Source of the DNA: Glandiceps talaboti
Lineage: Eukaryota; Hemichordata; Enteropneusta; Spengelidae
Length of the DNA: 55,000 nucleotides
Reading direction: 5' to 3'
Assembly (NCBI RefSeq): GCF_964340395.1
Contig: NC_135552.1
Location: 15,269,694-15,324,693, forward strand
Below are positions 1 to 13,597 of the stretch, in pieces; within the stretch, counting starts at the first letter, position 1; the number at the start of each line of letters is the position of its first letter. The translations under genes were made by a program, and so were the position numbers. The notes beneath the pieces are model-generated. The model saw nothing but the letters and a program-made list of their open reading frames with translations, made no database searches and was not told the origin of the DNA.

Positions 1-458
<458 letters not shown>

Positions 459-480
459 CTGCTGGTATTCATGATTTTAG

Positions 481-1251
481 GTTTTATACCGTCAGATACT
501 TACACAGACTCGGTCACTCTGACAGAAAAAATACATAGTCTGGAGGCAAAGTCACCTGTGACAAAAGAACAGGTCAACATTGCTGCCGAGAAGGATACTC
601 GACCATCCTCGTTCGATTCGCTGAAAAAGGACTCTAAGACCCACGAGGAAGTTAGTGAAGAGAAAACGACTGACTTTGGTCCAACAGGCACTACAGAATC
701 ACAAGACGAACCGAAACCACCAGGACTTGGCAGCGCGAAGGAGGAGGAACGTGAGGAACTTTTTATTATTTAACTGAAATTCACGTTTTGTAGTTTGGCG
801 AGAATAGAATTGTTTTAACATCTTGCCAATCTGTGAGATAAATATGTATGCATTATTTTTTTATACTCGCATACTGTCAAGGGACATTTCGTATAACTGT
901 TCAAGGTAGATGACATCCATGCATAATTATTTGATTTTTAAATCTACAACTACACGAATGTCTCTCTTCCTAACACATCTCGCGTTAGATCAATATAGCA
1001 TTCCTTTTAGCTAGTGGTAATTATAATTTAGCTGTCAACATTGGTCATATAATTCATCAAGCATATATACTATGTTCTGACAACTCGTGACGCTTTTAGG
1101 TTCCATACCATCAGGTGACAAATTGACAGGAAACGATGGCTCTGACGACTCGACCACTGACGATGAGTTAGACTATGGCTGGTCTTCTGATGATACCTCT
1201 GATAATGATGACGAGCATGAAGAGGATGAATTGGGTTCATCGGTAGCATTG
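481..1251 (+). CDS. Two acidic low-complexity exons of the ankyrin gene
   Basis: Exons 481-750 and 1100-1251 precede the repeats. Both begin after a TTTTAG acceptor with a similar opening (encoding F/S-I-P-S) in phase 1, which suggests that one arose from the other. The first is rich in Lys, Glu and Thr. The second is mostly Asp, Ser and Glu (around [17 protein letters not shown]) and holds several potential casein-kinase-2 style S/T-x-x-D/E sites. The first ends with one base of a codon at GTGAGG and the second ends in phase 0 at GTGCGT, matching the next exon. They are probably a disordered linker before the ankyrin stack. The assignment rests on splice sites and phase rather than homology. 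Confidence 0.6.
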
Positions 1252-4200
1252 GTGCGTAACTAGTATACTTACACAGTGTCAATTTTGAATCACTTTCGGG
1301 AGCTTTTCTTGTGTCATAACAATTGGAAAATTAAATAGTCTGAAAAACCAAGTTTATCTGAAAATAAACCATATATTAAAATCGCACCTTGGTAATTAAA
1401 CTTCTGGGAAATATTCAATTTGTTTTTAAAAAATGCATTTAGAGATCCTCCTAAAGGTTATAAATCTAAAATATAAGTAACTGTTATTTTAGAAAATTAT
1501 GGCTGGCTGCAACGTTGATATTTTTTTCATAAAAATAACCAAAGATATACCCACTAACAATTTGTCAATTACTTGTAGGAAGTTGAAATCTTGTACGAAA
1601 GCTAGATTTTGAATCTGTCACCGTGTTAAAACTGTACTAGTTGTAACTAGAATATCATGTTTTGATCAGATATCCACAATATATTCTCTGAAACTTGCAG
1701 ACAGTGAACCATGAGATTTTGACAGGTTTCCCTTTCTTTTTGATGTTTTTCTTTTTTTTTCACTAGTTGAGTCTACTAAAGATACATTGTATTTGCTGTT
1801 GTTATAAGTCAGTATATCAAATACCATTCCTGGTTTTATTTCTGAATCAGTATAAATGGATATTATATGTTCATTACAGGTTGTGTTACAAGCTGCTAAG
1901 GAAGGCCGTCTAAATATGGTGAAGGAGATGTTGGATTCGGATCAAATGAATAAGAAGAAGTACCGTGGACTTGTGAGTTCTTTGTTTTCTAGATATACTT
2001 GGAAACTAATGTATCAGTTACGAACACTACACGATCACTGTAGCACTAAAATACAAACTATTGTATGACTAAAAAGAAGTCGTGCGCGAAGCTATGTAGC
2101 GCCGCAACATTACAATCATTCTCGCAAACCAGAGCTGTCATCTCTTCCGCGACACTGCGAAATAACGAACCACGGCGCGGCCGATTGGGCAATGCGTCTT
2201 GGACGGTGCCGTAAAAGAGGCCGTGGTTTACGACGATGCATTGCGATATTTATGTGATATGTTTCAACATCATATACCACCCGTTTCATGTTACCATGAA
2301 CCGGCTCTATTTGACACACAATCACGCAGAAACTAAAAATAGCAAGGTCACAATTTCTTGCTGTATTTTGTCTAGTATGAAATATACCATAATGAAGCTA
2401 GTATCAGACGCGTGGGCGCCAATGTTTTGACGTCTATGGTCTGCAAGGTGACACTTCAATTCATTTCATTCAGACAAAAATCTGACAATAAACTGTATCC
2501 ATTTAATCTTGTTTAACATAATATGCAGTTTCTTATTGGCTTCTGCGTTGTTGCATAAAACGGAACCGGTTAACGGTAACTTGACACGGGCTGTAGTTGA
2601 AAAACGATAATCCTTTAAAGTGGCCATATGGATGCAGATTTGATATTTATTTTGGATTTTTAATTTATAAAACTAAATTTTATCATGGCTTCCTACTTCA
2701 ATTCCTAAATCAATGAGAAACTATATAGAACAAGTCTGTGTTTGTCACTCAACACATTGCAAAAAGGTAAAAAAAAACCGTGTAAAATGGTTGTTATTAT
2801 ACGTACATTAATAAACATTTGCACATAGATTAATCTTATCATTAGTGAGTTACATACATTGATTTCACATTGATTATTCAAGTAGGAAGCCATGATAAAA
2901 TTGTTTTATAAATGAAAAATCTAAAATAGATACCCAGTCCTCCATATAGCCACTTTAATTAATATTAATTTTCCTTTCAAAGATATTACAAGTAGCTACC
3001 AAGAGGCGGCAGTTTGATGTTGTTAAACTAATTCTTGGCTATGATATTAAAAAACGGCAATTGGACAAGGTACCAACAAAGTATCATATTATTTATGATT
3101 ATGACGGATTATGATTTCACGTACAAAGTTTACGATAAATAACAGAAAAGTCAAATATTTGTCACATTATTGCCCGTACACAACTACAAAGGGGGGGGGG
3201 GGGTAACGTCATTGACCATGTGCAATTAACCAAACGACTTTCAGATCCAGACTTAAAAGTGATTCTTATATGTTATTCATATCTTCGTAATATAAAAAGT
3301 GTAAATTAATTAATAGAATTCCGACCTACTTACCCTGTTTTCTGAAGTCATGTTATCGGAAACAAACTTTTTTTTTTTGCCTAATTCTTATTTTTTTTGT
3401 TCAGAGAATGGCTTGTGTATGGTATGATGCTTAAAATTCCCTGTTTGTGAAAATACATGGAAAACCTGACGGCTATAAAGTTTATCCTCCGAAAATAGAA
3501 GTGTTGTTTTAATAGTCAAAAGGTTGATAACTTTGCTTGTCTTGGCGATAAATTTGTTTTGGAACAATCTCTACAATGCTCTGTTCACCTGACACCAGTG
3601 GTGCTGTTGGTGAAGATAAGCCGCGAAAACTAACAATTCAACATTATTTTTTTCAGACCCTTGTGTTTTGTGTCAAGCATAATAGGGATAGGTTTATCCA
3701 ACCGCTTATAGACGCCGGTGCAAATATAAACACAAGAAATAGTGTAAGTGGAAATGATTTTTTTTTTATGATCGGTGAAACGTTTAGATAATATATACAG
3801 TGAGAACTCACTTTTAAAATCGTCAAATTACTAAACCCGTTAAATATAAATGTAAATCTCTATCTATCAATTTTGAATATTAATAATGGGATAATTAATT
3901 CTAACAATTTCAAGGATATGTAGACATGTGTGTATTTAGCCGTGTAATATAATTAAATAACTGCCTGATAAAATGTTGTTATAACACATTATTTCTAGAC
4001 AGCCTTCGGATTGGCTTAGACCGCGTCACGTGGAATGAACCTGTGATCCACAGTGGCCTCAATATGCATAGAGCGAAGCACTAGTCATGTTTTGTTTTCG
4101 CTAGGGCAGTAGTGATGGAGTAAAGGAGTCTTTCCGACGATTTGGTGGCTATGGAAAGAATACGTGCCTGAGAATATGTTGTGTAACAAAACATTCATTG

Positions 4201-6758
4201 TCCAGTATTCGGACACTAGTATACGTCATATTTAACTCAAGAGGTTGCTACAGAACAGAGCCTTCGGGGTTACCTTAATAGACGTCTGCTCGTGCCCTCA
4301 TAACCAGGCGATAATAATGCACCTTGAGGTACTACCATAATACATTAGTTTGTGTTCAGTGATGAATAAAAATATGGTTATTTCAACATTCACAAGTTTA
4401 TGTATGTATGTTCCAATTTTGTTTACCATGTGTAGGACGATGAGCCATTACTGTACATTGCTGCCAGTGGAAAACTTCAGACTATGGAAACGCTTTTAAA
4501 AGCCGGTGCTGATGTTAACTTAGCTGATGGGGTAAGCCAGTTATGTGTTTGGATAGCAACGTTACGCCTTTATCAGTCTCTGGGGTTATGCGCAACATTG
4601 GACACGGGGTGTATCATTGTCTAACAAAGTCAGGACCCAATTGCTAGGTATATGATAGAACACCATGTACAAGTGTGGCGTACTCGGGGTATTGCACGAG
4701 TGCTTGAAGTGTTCTCGGCGGCCGTACTTTCACAAGCATAGCGAATGAAAATGCAGCAGAAAACACTGTAAGCACTAGTGCAAATACCCATGACTGTTTG
4801 AAACTCATGCTCATTATTTTTACACATGTTTATCCGAAACGACAAACTTCCATAAATATGATACGCACTTTCATGCGCAATGAGTGATTGTTCCCTCATT
4901 TGCAATAAAGTGTTCGGTACTGCACTGTAATTAATGTAAATACCATATTGTATACGCACGCAACGATACAAGTACAGCCCTGGACAGGCTAGTGTGTGAG
5001 AGCAGATTTTAGCCATGATAGAACTTGACTTGATGTTTTCAAAACAACAGGACACCGCTTCCTATTGAGAGTTGTTTCAGAGCTAAGGTGGTCCACAGTC
5101 AACTATGTTAAAGTCAATAGTCAGTCTTATGTAATCATTGAAGTACATCATAATAGTGGAATTGGGATATTTTCTGATATCACAGCTATGCATACCCTAC
5201 TTGGTTAAAGTTGATTTATAATAATGACACTTCAGCAAGCGTAGGCCAATGGGCTGCGAGCAAGTCTAATGTTCATGGGATCAAGAACACAGTATTCATC
5301 CTCGTCAATTTGTAATCAACTGTCTAATTTTGAAAAAAGCTAGGTGACACAGGTTTGATTACAGTGTAACCATTATGACTCAGCTGGGTATCAACTGAAT
5401 GGTTTTAGTATTTTTATGAAAGGATGCAATGGGTCCTTAGTCTAGACCTCATAACCGTAAACTAGTGTCATGTTAAGTAACCTGATTTGCGCACTTCAAA
5501 ATCCGGGGCTGTAATCTCTGGTACATATATAATAATAGATGTAACATGTTATCTCGTGGTGATTGATATAGCTTGGAGAGACACCAATCCAAGTGGCTAT
5601 CTCCAATGACAATGTTGAAGGTGTAAAGCTCCTGGAAAAATATGGTGTTCAGCTTGATGCAACCACTGACAAAGAGGTAAATGAGAACAATAGGCCTGTT
5701 TTTGGTAAATAATGTATGTATTGGTCTCCAATTTATACTTACCTATTTATATTGCAGCACACAATTTTACCTTTGTATGTTTGTAAGAAGTTTTCAACAC
5801 TCGTTCATGTTTCACCAAACGAATATGTTGGTTATATTTAGAGTTATAAAAGTTGATCAGCTTCTCCCAACAATTACAGTTTTCACACAGAAACTCAAAG
5901 GGGGTCAGGAGTACGTTAGTAATCATGATGGAGATCTAAGAAAGAAACACTCAGCCGCCAATAAATAACTCTACACACTGTAACTATATACAGCCCGCGA
6001 AAAAAACACAAGTGCGTTTGTTTGCTTGTGGTAACCAGGAATGAGACAAGGTGCATGCAAAGACATACAATGTATATGGTGTTGGTAACTTATCAAAGCA
6101 TAAGCACCACAGGATCCCGGATCTAATGACTCTGTTTAGTGATAGAACACACACTTATACCACTGAGTACAACTGTTACTGTTGCCTTATAACTTTCACA
6201 GATAATACACAAAGTGATAGAAGCATTGGGTGAACCTACATCAAAAGCACCCGCTATTTATTTTTTGTATATCAGTTGTATTGTCGTTTTTACGTACTTT
6301 TGTCTTTTGCGTGGTCTCCCTTCCGTGGCTCACTTTAATCAAAACAAACGCACTGGTATCTTTTTCTCGAGTTACAGTATTTCTCAGATCAATGTTTTGC
6401 AAATTTCATCAGTTAAGCTTTTATATTATAGGATGGACAAACACTCTTGCACCTTGCTGCTACAGATAAGAAATTGAAGAGTGCAAAATATCTGTTGACA
6501 CGTGGCCTTGATGCCAATGCCATGGACAAGGTTAGAACAATCATATTACTACTATGTATCAAATCACTCCCCTCCCTCCCTCCCTCCCCAACACACAAAT
6601 GCACATTCCTATCTCTCTACCTACCTAAATACCTACCTACCTGCCTGCCTGCCTGACTGACTGACTGCCAACCTACCTACCTACGTACGTGCGTACGCAC
6701 ACATACACATACATACATACATACATACATACATACATACATACATACATACATACAT

Positions 6759-6797
<39 letters not shown>

Positions 6798-9246
6798 CAT
6801 ACATACATACATACATACATACATACATACATACATACATACATACATACATACATACATACATACATACATACATACATAAATACATACTTTCTCGAGA
6901 TTGTTTGCAATCTTTGACATTTCTCATAATTTGATACCATTCCAGTATGGGCAGACACCATTACATAACGCTGCGAACGAGGATGACGTTGAGATGGTAC
7001 AATTGCTACTAGATGGAGGTGCAGATAAAACTATTAAAGATAAGGTAGTTTTAACTTTAAATTAATGAGCCACCTTAGTAGTACTAGTCGTAGTAAAATT
7101 TATTGAAAAAAAGGTTAGCCAGGAATCAACAACAGATGAATTCCATGTTACCATGGTTACCACTCAAAAACTTTCAAATCAAGAACAAATTAACAATGAG
7201 CAAATACGATTACACTGCATGACAATGAATTCTAAATTTCACGAGGAAATGAACACAACACTATGTGTTGGTAGCCTGTTCCATGGAGTATCCAAGTATT
7301 TGAGAATTTTTTGTTTTGACATTTAAGTTTCTGACGTCAACCTGTGTAAATGTAGAATGATTTAGACTTGATCTTCACACTGGAACAGTAATCTATAAAG
7401 TCGAATGTCTTTATCTAGAATTGGGTATTTATGTGTGGTATTCTCCGTCAACTGATTTTTTTTGTTTCTGTTCATGTATACTAGAATATATTTAAGTTGT
7501 ATCCCGTTCGATCAAACATCAAATAGAATGAAGTTGTTTATTGAATTTAATATTTGCTGTCTGTGGTTTTATTGATATCGTTAGACAGGGCAGACACCCA
7601 TTCACGTGGCACTCTTGAACAACGAGTTTCCAAAAACTCTTGGGCTTCTAACAGATGGAGATGCTAAGGCAATTGATGCAGTCACGGCCAAGGTACATGT
7701 ACTAGTATATATGTATGCAATCCGATATAGGTACAATGGTTTATATTTTATCGCAATCGTACTGTTTTATGAAATATACATTCTCTCACAGTCCTCAACT
7801 GCTTAACGGTGAACGAATGTAAATGTGAATAGTCTGTTTTGAACATGTTCTTTGCCCAAACAGCTACTCTACGAAAATCTTCATCCTAGTACTAGTACAA
7901 TCCTCCTTGCGTGGTGCGCCCTCATCGCCGGGTTACGTACAGAAGTCTAACTATTCACCTTGTTGCCGTACTAGCGAAGTCTCACTATAACCTTAGACCA
8001 CAATAGAAAACTTTCTCTAGTCTAAGTTATAACCAATTGCAAATTTAAAAAAAAAATATTGAAAGTCAAAATATTACTAGCTGAAAATTAAAAATCTACA
8101 TACAAAGGTTGTTTTCTTTGTAGGCCATTTAGCTAAAGCTAATTGGTGTAGTAAATACATATGGGGGTAAAGGTTAACGTGAGTTCATTTGGTTTGCAAA
8201 TGTTGTTGAGAATGGTAAGACATTCAAAATGTTTCACTAGTGTTGATATTGTGACTGTGACACTATATCTTCTTCGAATTCTTCCTCGTATATCAACGTA
8301 CAATCGTTCAATCTTTAGGCTGAAATACCACTGTTATCGAAGGCGTCAGGCGAAAGACTTTTCCTGTCGAGTGTAAAGGCATTTTACTCTTCTGGAGGAG
8401 ATCTTAACACAAAAGACGAGGTAAGAATTCGTCATTAGATTGTTGAAAATGTACGTATTTACAAGGCTGTGTGACAAAATCATTCTTATGTATAGGTAAA
8501 GAGTGGGCATACACAGGGAACGAAATATTCATAACTCAACAGGCGTCGCGATTTTCATTCCTTGTATTTCCGGGACCCCTTGGATATTCTATAAATTAGA
8601 GCTACATTGAAAAGCGCAGGAACGAAAACATGATGAATGGCATTAAAACATCCCATGGGCTATAAGAAAACAATGAATCTATATAATTCTGTCTTTGAAA
8701 TGATAACGTATACATGTATATATTGGTAGGAGGGGAATACCCCGCTTCACATCGCATCAAAGAAGAATTGGACTGAAGCTGTCCGGTACCTACTCGGTAA
8801 AAATGCTGATATGAAACACTTTGATAAGGTAATTACATGTAAAATAAATATTTAAATCATAATCATTTTATATTCATTGTGCAATTAGACGGACGTACCT
8901 ACCTACATACCTACCTACCTACCTACCTACCTACCTACATACATACATACATACATACATACATACATACATACATACATACATACATACATACATACAT
9001 ACATACATACATTCATACATACATAGTTTTGGTAGTTCTGGAACTCTTTCTTGGTTGTAACTCGGAGTTTCACGCATCGTGCGATCATCAGACAACTCTG
9101 TCTGATGATCGCACGATGCGTGAAACTCCGAGTTACAACCAAGAAAGAGTTCCAGAACTACCAAAACTATTGCGCTCTGCCACTGTGGTATAGAGCACTG
9201 TCTTAGCTGATTGATACTCACCGAGTTATATACATACATACATACA

Positions 9247-9282
<36 letters not shown>

Positions 9283-11887
9283 TATATTCAGACATGATAC
9301 TTATATATGTATAACTTTTGACATGGTTTACTGGTTAATTATTGATTCTTTTTCATCTTCTAATATAGGACGGTCTGACATCATTACATATAGCTGTGAT
9401 GCTAAGCAATGTCGAAATTCAACAAGAGTTTCTCAGCCACAGATGTGACGTCAACGTAGTTGATAAGGTAAGCAAAAGATCGACAACTGTTTTTGTACTC
9501 AGAGTCGTCATAATACATGAAAGGTTTACCTTCTCCAAACAACATGGTTCTCACGACAAGCCTTCTCTGTCAAGAGGTACGGTAAGTCTGTGCTAGCAAA
9601 TTCTAAAGTCACGTCTTTTTAATTGTGAAAAAAATCAATAGAATAACGTACAATATTGTTTAATTTCAGTTCGGACTCACTCCTCTGCACTTTGCTGCGG
9701 GTGGTAAGTCGATGGAATCCGTTCAGGTACTTTTAACTGGCGGAGCTAATACCAATGTAAAGGACAAGGTGAGAGTGTAACACTTGTTTGTCTTATACTG
9801 CGTATACATTGCCACGTGCTACTTACTTATATATGCATGTACACATCTAGATCTGTATACATTTGCATAAGGCCAGCTTCAATGCACTTTGGAAGATTGC
9901 CGAAATAATCAACAGATTTTTATAACATCTGTTAGTTACTATGCACAAAGAATGGATCTTAATTTATGGTTTGGTTAGTATAATGATGTTAAGGATATAT
10001 ATATATATGATTTTTTCACAGGGTGGACAGACGCCACTGCACATAGCTGTCAACAACAGATCACGTGCAAGTGGTGACATTATCAAGGCGCTGTGCGATG
10101 CTGGCTCCAATGTCAATGCTGTTGATAATACGGTAGGATAGTTGATGGTTGTTATATACGTAGAAACAGAAAAAAACACCACACAAACTCTACGACCACT
10201 TACACACACAATCTATCTTTCTGTAGTACTAATAGCAATATATATGCTATAAGCCCCATATTGTTATTGGTTCATTAAAAAGCCGTGTGTCGCAGTAGTC
10301 ACGGCAACGTTACTGATTCCTATAAGTGTGTGTATTTTAACCTCTGTTGGTTTATATTTCTCAGGACAAGCAGACACCACTTCACATTGCTGCAAAACTC
10401 AACCGTGTAAAGGTCAGCAAGATGCTATTAGACTTGGGAGCTAAAATGAATGTTGTTGACAAGGTGAATATAACGTCAAAGTACAGCTCACTTTTAGCTC
10501 ATAGTTTTCCTATTGATTTGCTACCCCAGGAAAACTTCATATCTTACAATGAGCATATCGTTGAAATTATAACAACAAGAACGTCATTAATTTTGGAGGA
10601 ATGAAGTTTTGATAGAATCTTCACCGACAAAAAATAAACTATGTTCAGGGGCCGGGAGGACGGGTCGGGCTTTCTTGTATTCAGAAAAGTATGCTGGGAA
10701 TTGGCTAATCATCCTAATGATTCGTCGTCGAGGGCGCTCAACATCACAGTTTGGAACAGCAAACTGTCGAATCTTTCGGTCTAAATCTTAATATGTTTCG
10801 TGATCGTGATAATAAAGAAAATGGAAATTCATCTGGGTAAACCATAAACACAACTTGGAAATTTTACCTGAAATTTTTGACTGCACACTTCAGTCTTTGT
10901 CAACAGATTGACCCCACCTATTCAGAACATGTGACCTTATGGATACCTGAGCGTAATAAGAGTTTATATCGCCCTCCGTCTCTGTTCAAATGATGGTTTA
11001 AGTGCCCGGATGTAGATAGCTTCCTTCCCTCCTCGTTCAAAGTGCCTAGTTTCAGTGTCTACGATTTTTACGTTGTGAATGTCCTGGTGATTCAGATGAG
11101 ACTTCAGATGTCCTGGAACTTGGTCGTCTCGGCTCCAAAAATCTGTTTTTTAGTGATCTCTCAGTCTCCATTATGTATGATTCCTCACATTGGCCCGTAT
11201 TGGTCTGGTGAGTCTGGCCCTGGCAAGGAATTTGGTAGATCACTCCACACACATTTTCCTTTTTCGTCTTGTCCTTTGATACAAAATATATTTGTATCAT
11301 AAGATACCATAACAGAAATAATTATGACTTGATCGATAGAACAACAAGACACCAATGGAACTTGCTATTGAGAATAACTGTGAAGGTACTGCATCACTAT
11401 TGGTGGAGAGTGGAGCCGGGTCATGACAGTGAACACAAGGTATGTGTTACAAGTGAGTAAGTTATCGGATGAAGTGAGTGAGTGAGTGAGTGAGTGAGTG
11501 AGTGAGCGAGTGAGTGAGTGGGTGGTTGTTTGGGTAGGTAGGTGGGTGGTTGTTTGGGTGGTTGTTTGGGTGAGTGAGTGAGTGAGTGAGTGAGTGAGTG
11601 AGTGAGTGAGTGAGTGAGTGAGTGAGTGAGTGAGTGAGTGAGTGAGTGAGTGAGTTGGTAACCGTGTCTGCCAATCATCGACTTTGACTTCGAAAGACTT
11701 AGATCGGAAACGTAAGCTTAGCTTAAGAGTTTTTATACGTAGATAATGGTTTTTTGTCACCTATGGAAAGAATGTTGAATATGGAAATATTTGGTTATAA
11801 TTGTGATACACTGTGCTAACAGCATTCTGAAATAACTTGTATTCCATTGTTGTATTTATACAGGGTGCAGTTGGTGGACGACCATAG
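481..11887 (+). CDS. Ankyrin-repeat protein, 3' part of gene (18 exons)
   Basis: Exons with AG/GT borders lie at 481-750, 1100-1251, 1880-1972, 2983-3069, 3657-3743, 4436-4531, 5572-5676, 6432-6530, 6946-7044, 7585-7692, 8319-8420, 8730-8828, 9369-9467, 9670-9768, 10022-10132, 10365-10463, 11340-11439 and 11864-11887. The first two encode acidic, Ser/Asp/Glu-rich sequence without a known domain. From 1880 on, each exon is one ankyrin repeat of 29-37 residues, phase 0, typically opening with DGQTPLHIA-like residues and closing with DK before the donor. Ankyrin repeats are protein-binding scaffolds, so the partner and cellular site cannot be told. The start lies left of the window. Exon 11340-11439 is one base longer than a multiple of three and meets TGA at 11424-11426. 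Otherwise a short last exon would end at TAG 11885-11887. A membrane or enzyme domain is not seen. Repeat assignment is sure, while the exact 3' end is uncertain. Confidence 0.85.
2113..2226. repeat. Dispersed repeat, copy 1
   Basis: CATTCTCGCAAACC and GCGTCTTGGACGGTG, with TAAAAGAGGC close by, recur in the same order and spacing at 18,747-18,838. This marks a short dispersed non-coding family. It is found in an ankyrin intron. Confidence 0.5.
2615..2958. mobile_element. MITE with long terminal inverted repeats
   Basis: The left end (TTAAAGTGGCCATATGGA) and right end (TCCATATAGCCACTTTAA) are inverted. The similarity continues for about 100 bases inward, including TTTTATCATGGCTTCCTACTT. The element is about 344 bp with no coding capacity. 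Its right end lies only 25 bases before the acceptor of the ankyrin exon at 2983. Confidence 0.7.
6671..6890. repeat. (ACAT)n/(CA)n microsatellite
   Basis: ACAT units with an internal (CA)n block, preceded by CTAC and CTGA units, fill most of the intron before the ankyrin exon at 6946. Confidence 0.9.
8886..9287. repeat. (CTAC)n/(ACAT)n microsatellite around foldback B
   Basis: The array runs 8,886-9,023 and resumes at 9,229-9,287 after the palindromic element. This is consistent with insertion into a pre-existing array. Confidence 0.9.
9024..9228 (+). mobile_element. Palindromic foldback element, copy B
   Basis: Arms 9024-9094 and 9099-9169 (71 bp) match perfectly around a 4-base loop. The tail 9170-9228 includes GCTCTGCCACTGTGGTATAG and ends CTCACCGAGTTA. 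It sits inside an (ACAT)n array in an intron of the ankyrin gene. The tail looks faintly like the D-arm region of a tRNA (TGGTATAGAGCACTGTC), so a tRNA-derived head is possible but unproven. Confidence 0.75.
11040..11310 (-). mobile_element. Penelope-like element relic, GIY-YIG endonuclease part
   Basis: The minus strand encodes [25 protein letters not shown] and RPSSRTSEV followed by SPGH. This is the order found in the C-terminal GIY-YIG endonuclease of Penelope-like retroelements. The usual YIGET is YIMET here, so the site is mutated. It lies antisense in the last large intron of the ankyrin gene, just ahead of the frameshifted repeat exon. The RT part is not seen. Confidence 0.7.
11473..11655. 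repeat. (GAGT)n microsatellite
   Basis: GAGT units are interrupted by GGTGGTTGTTTGGGT units near 11,518-11,570. It follows the frameshifted ankyrin exon. Confidence 0.9.

Positions 11888-13597
<1,710 letters not shown>

Noticed and set aside
3371-3386. Third copy of the ATTAGGC-ended MITE
   Set aside because: TTTTTTTGCCTAATT matches one terminus only. No interior or partner end is found nearby.
4630-5055. 141-residue minus-strand frame in an ankyrin intron
   Set aside because: No recognisable domain, no splice partners and an intron position. Cysteine content alone is not support.
9170-9228. tRNA gene in the foldback tail
   Set aside because: Only a D-arm-like piece is seen. Anticodon and T arms and an acceptor stem are missing.
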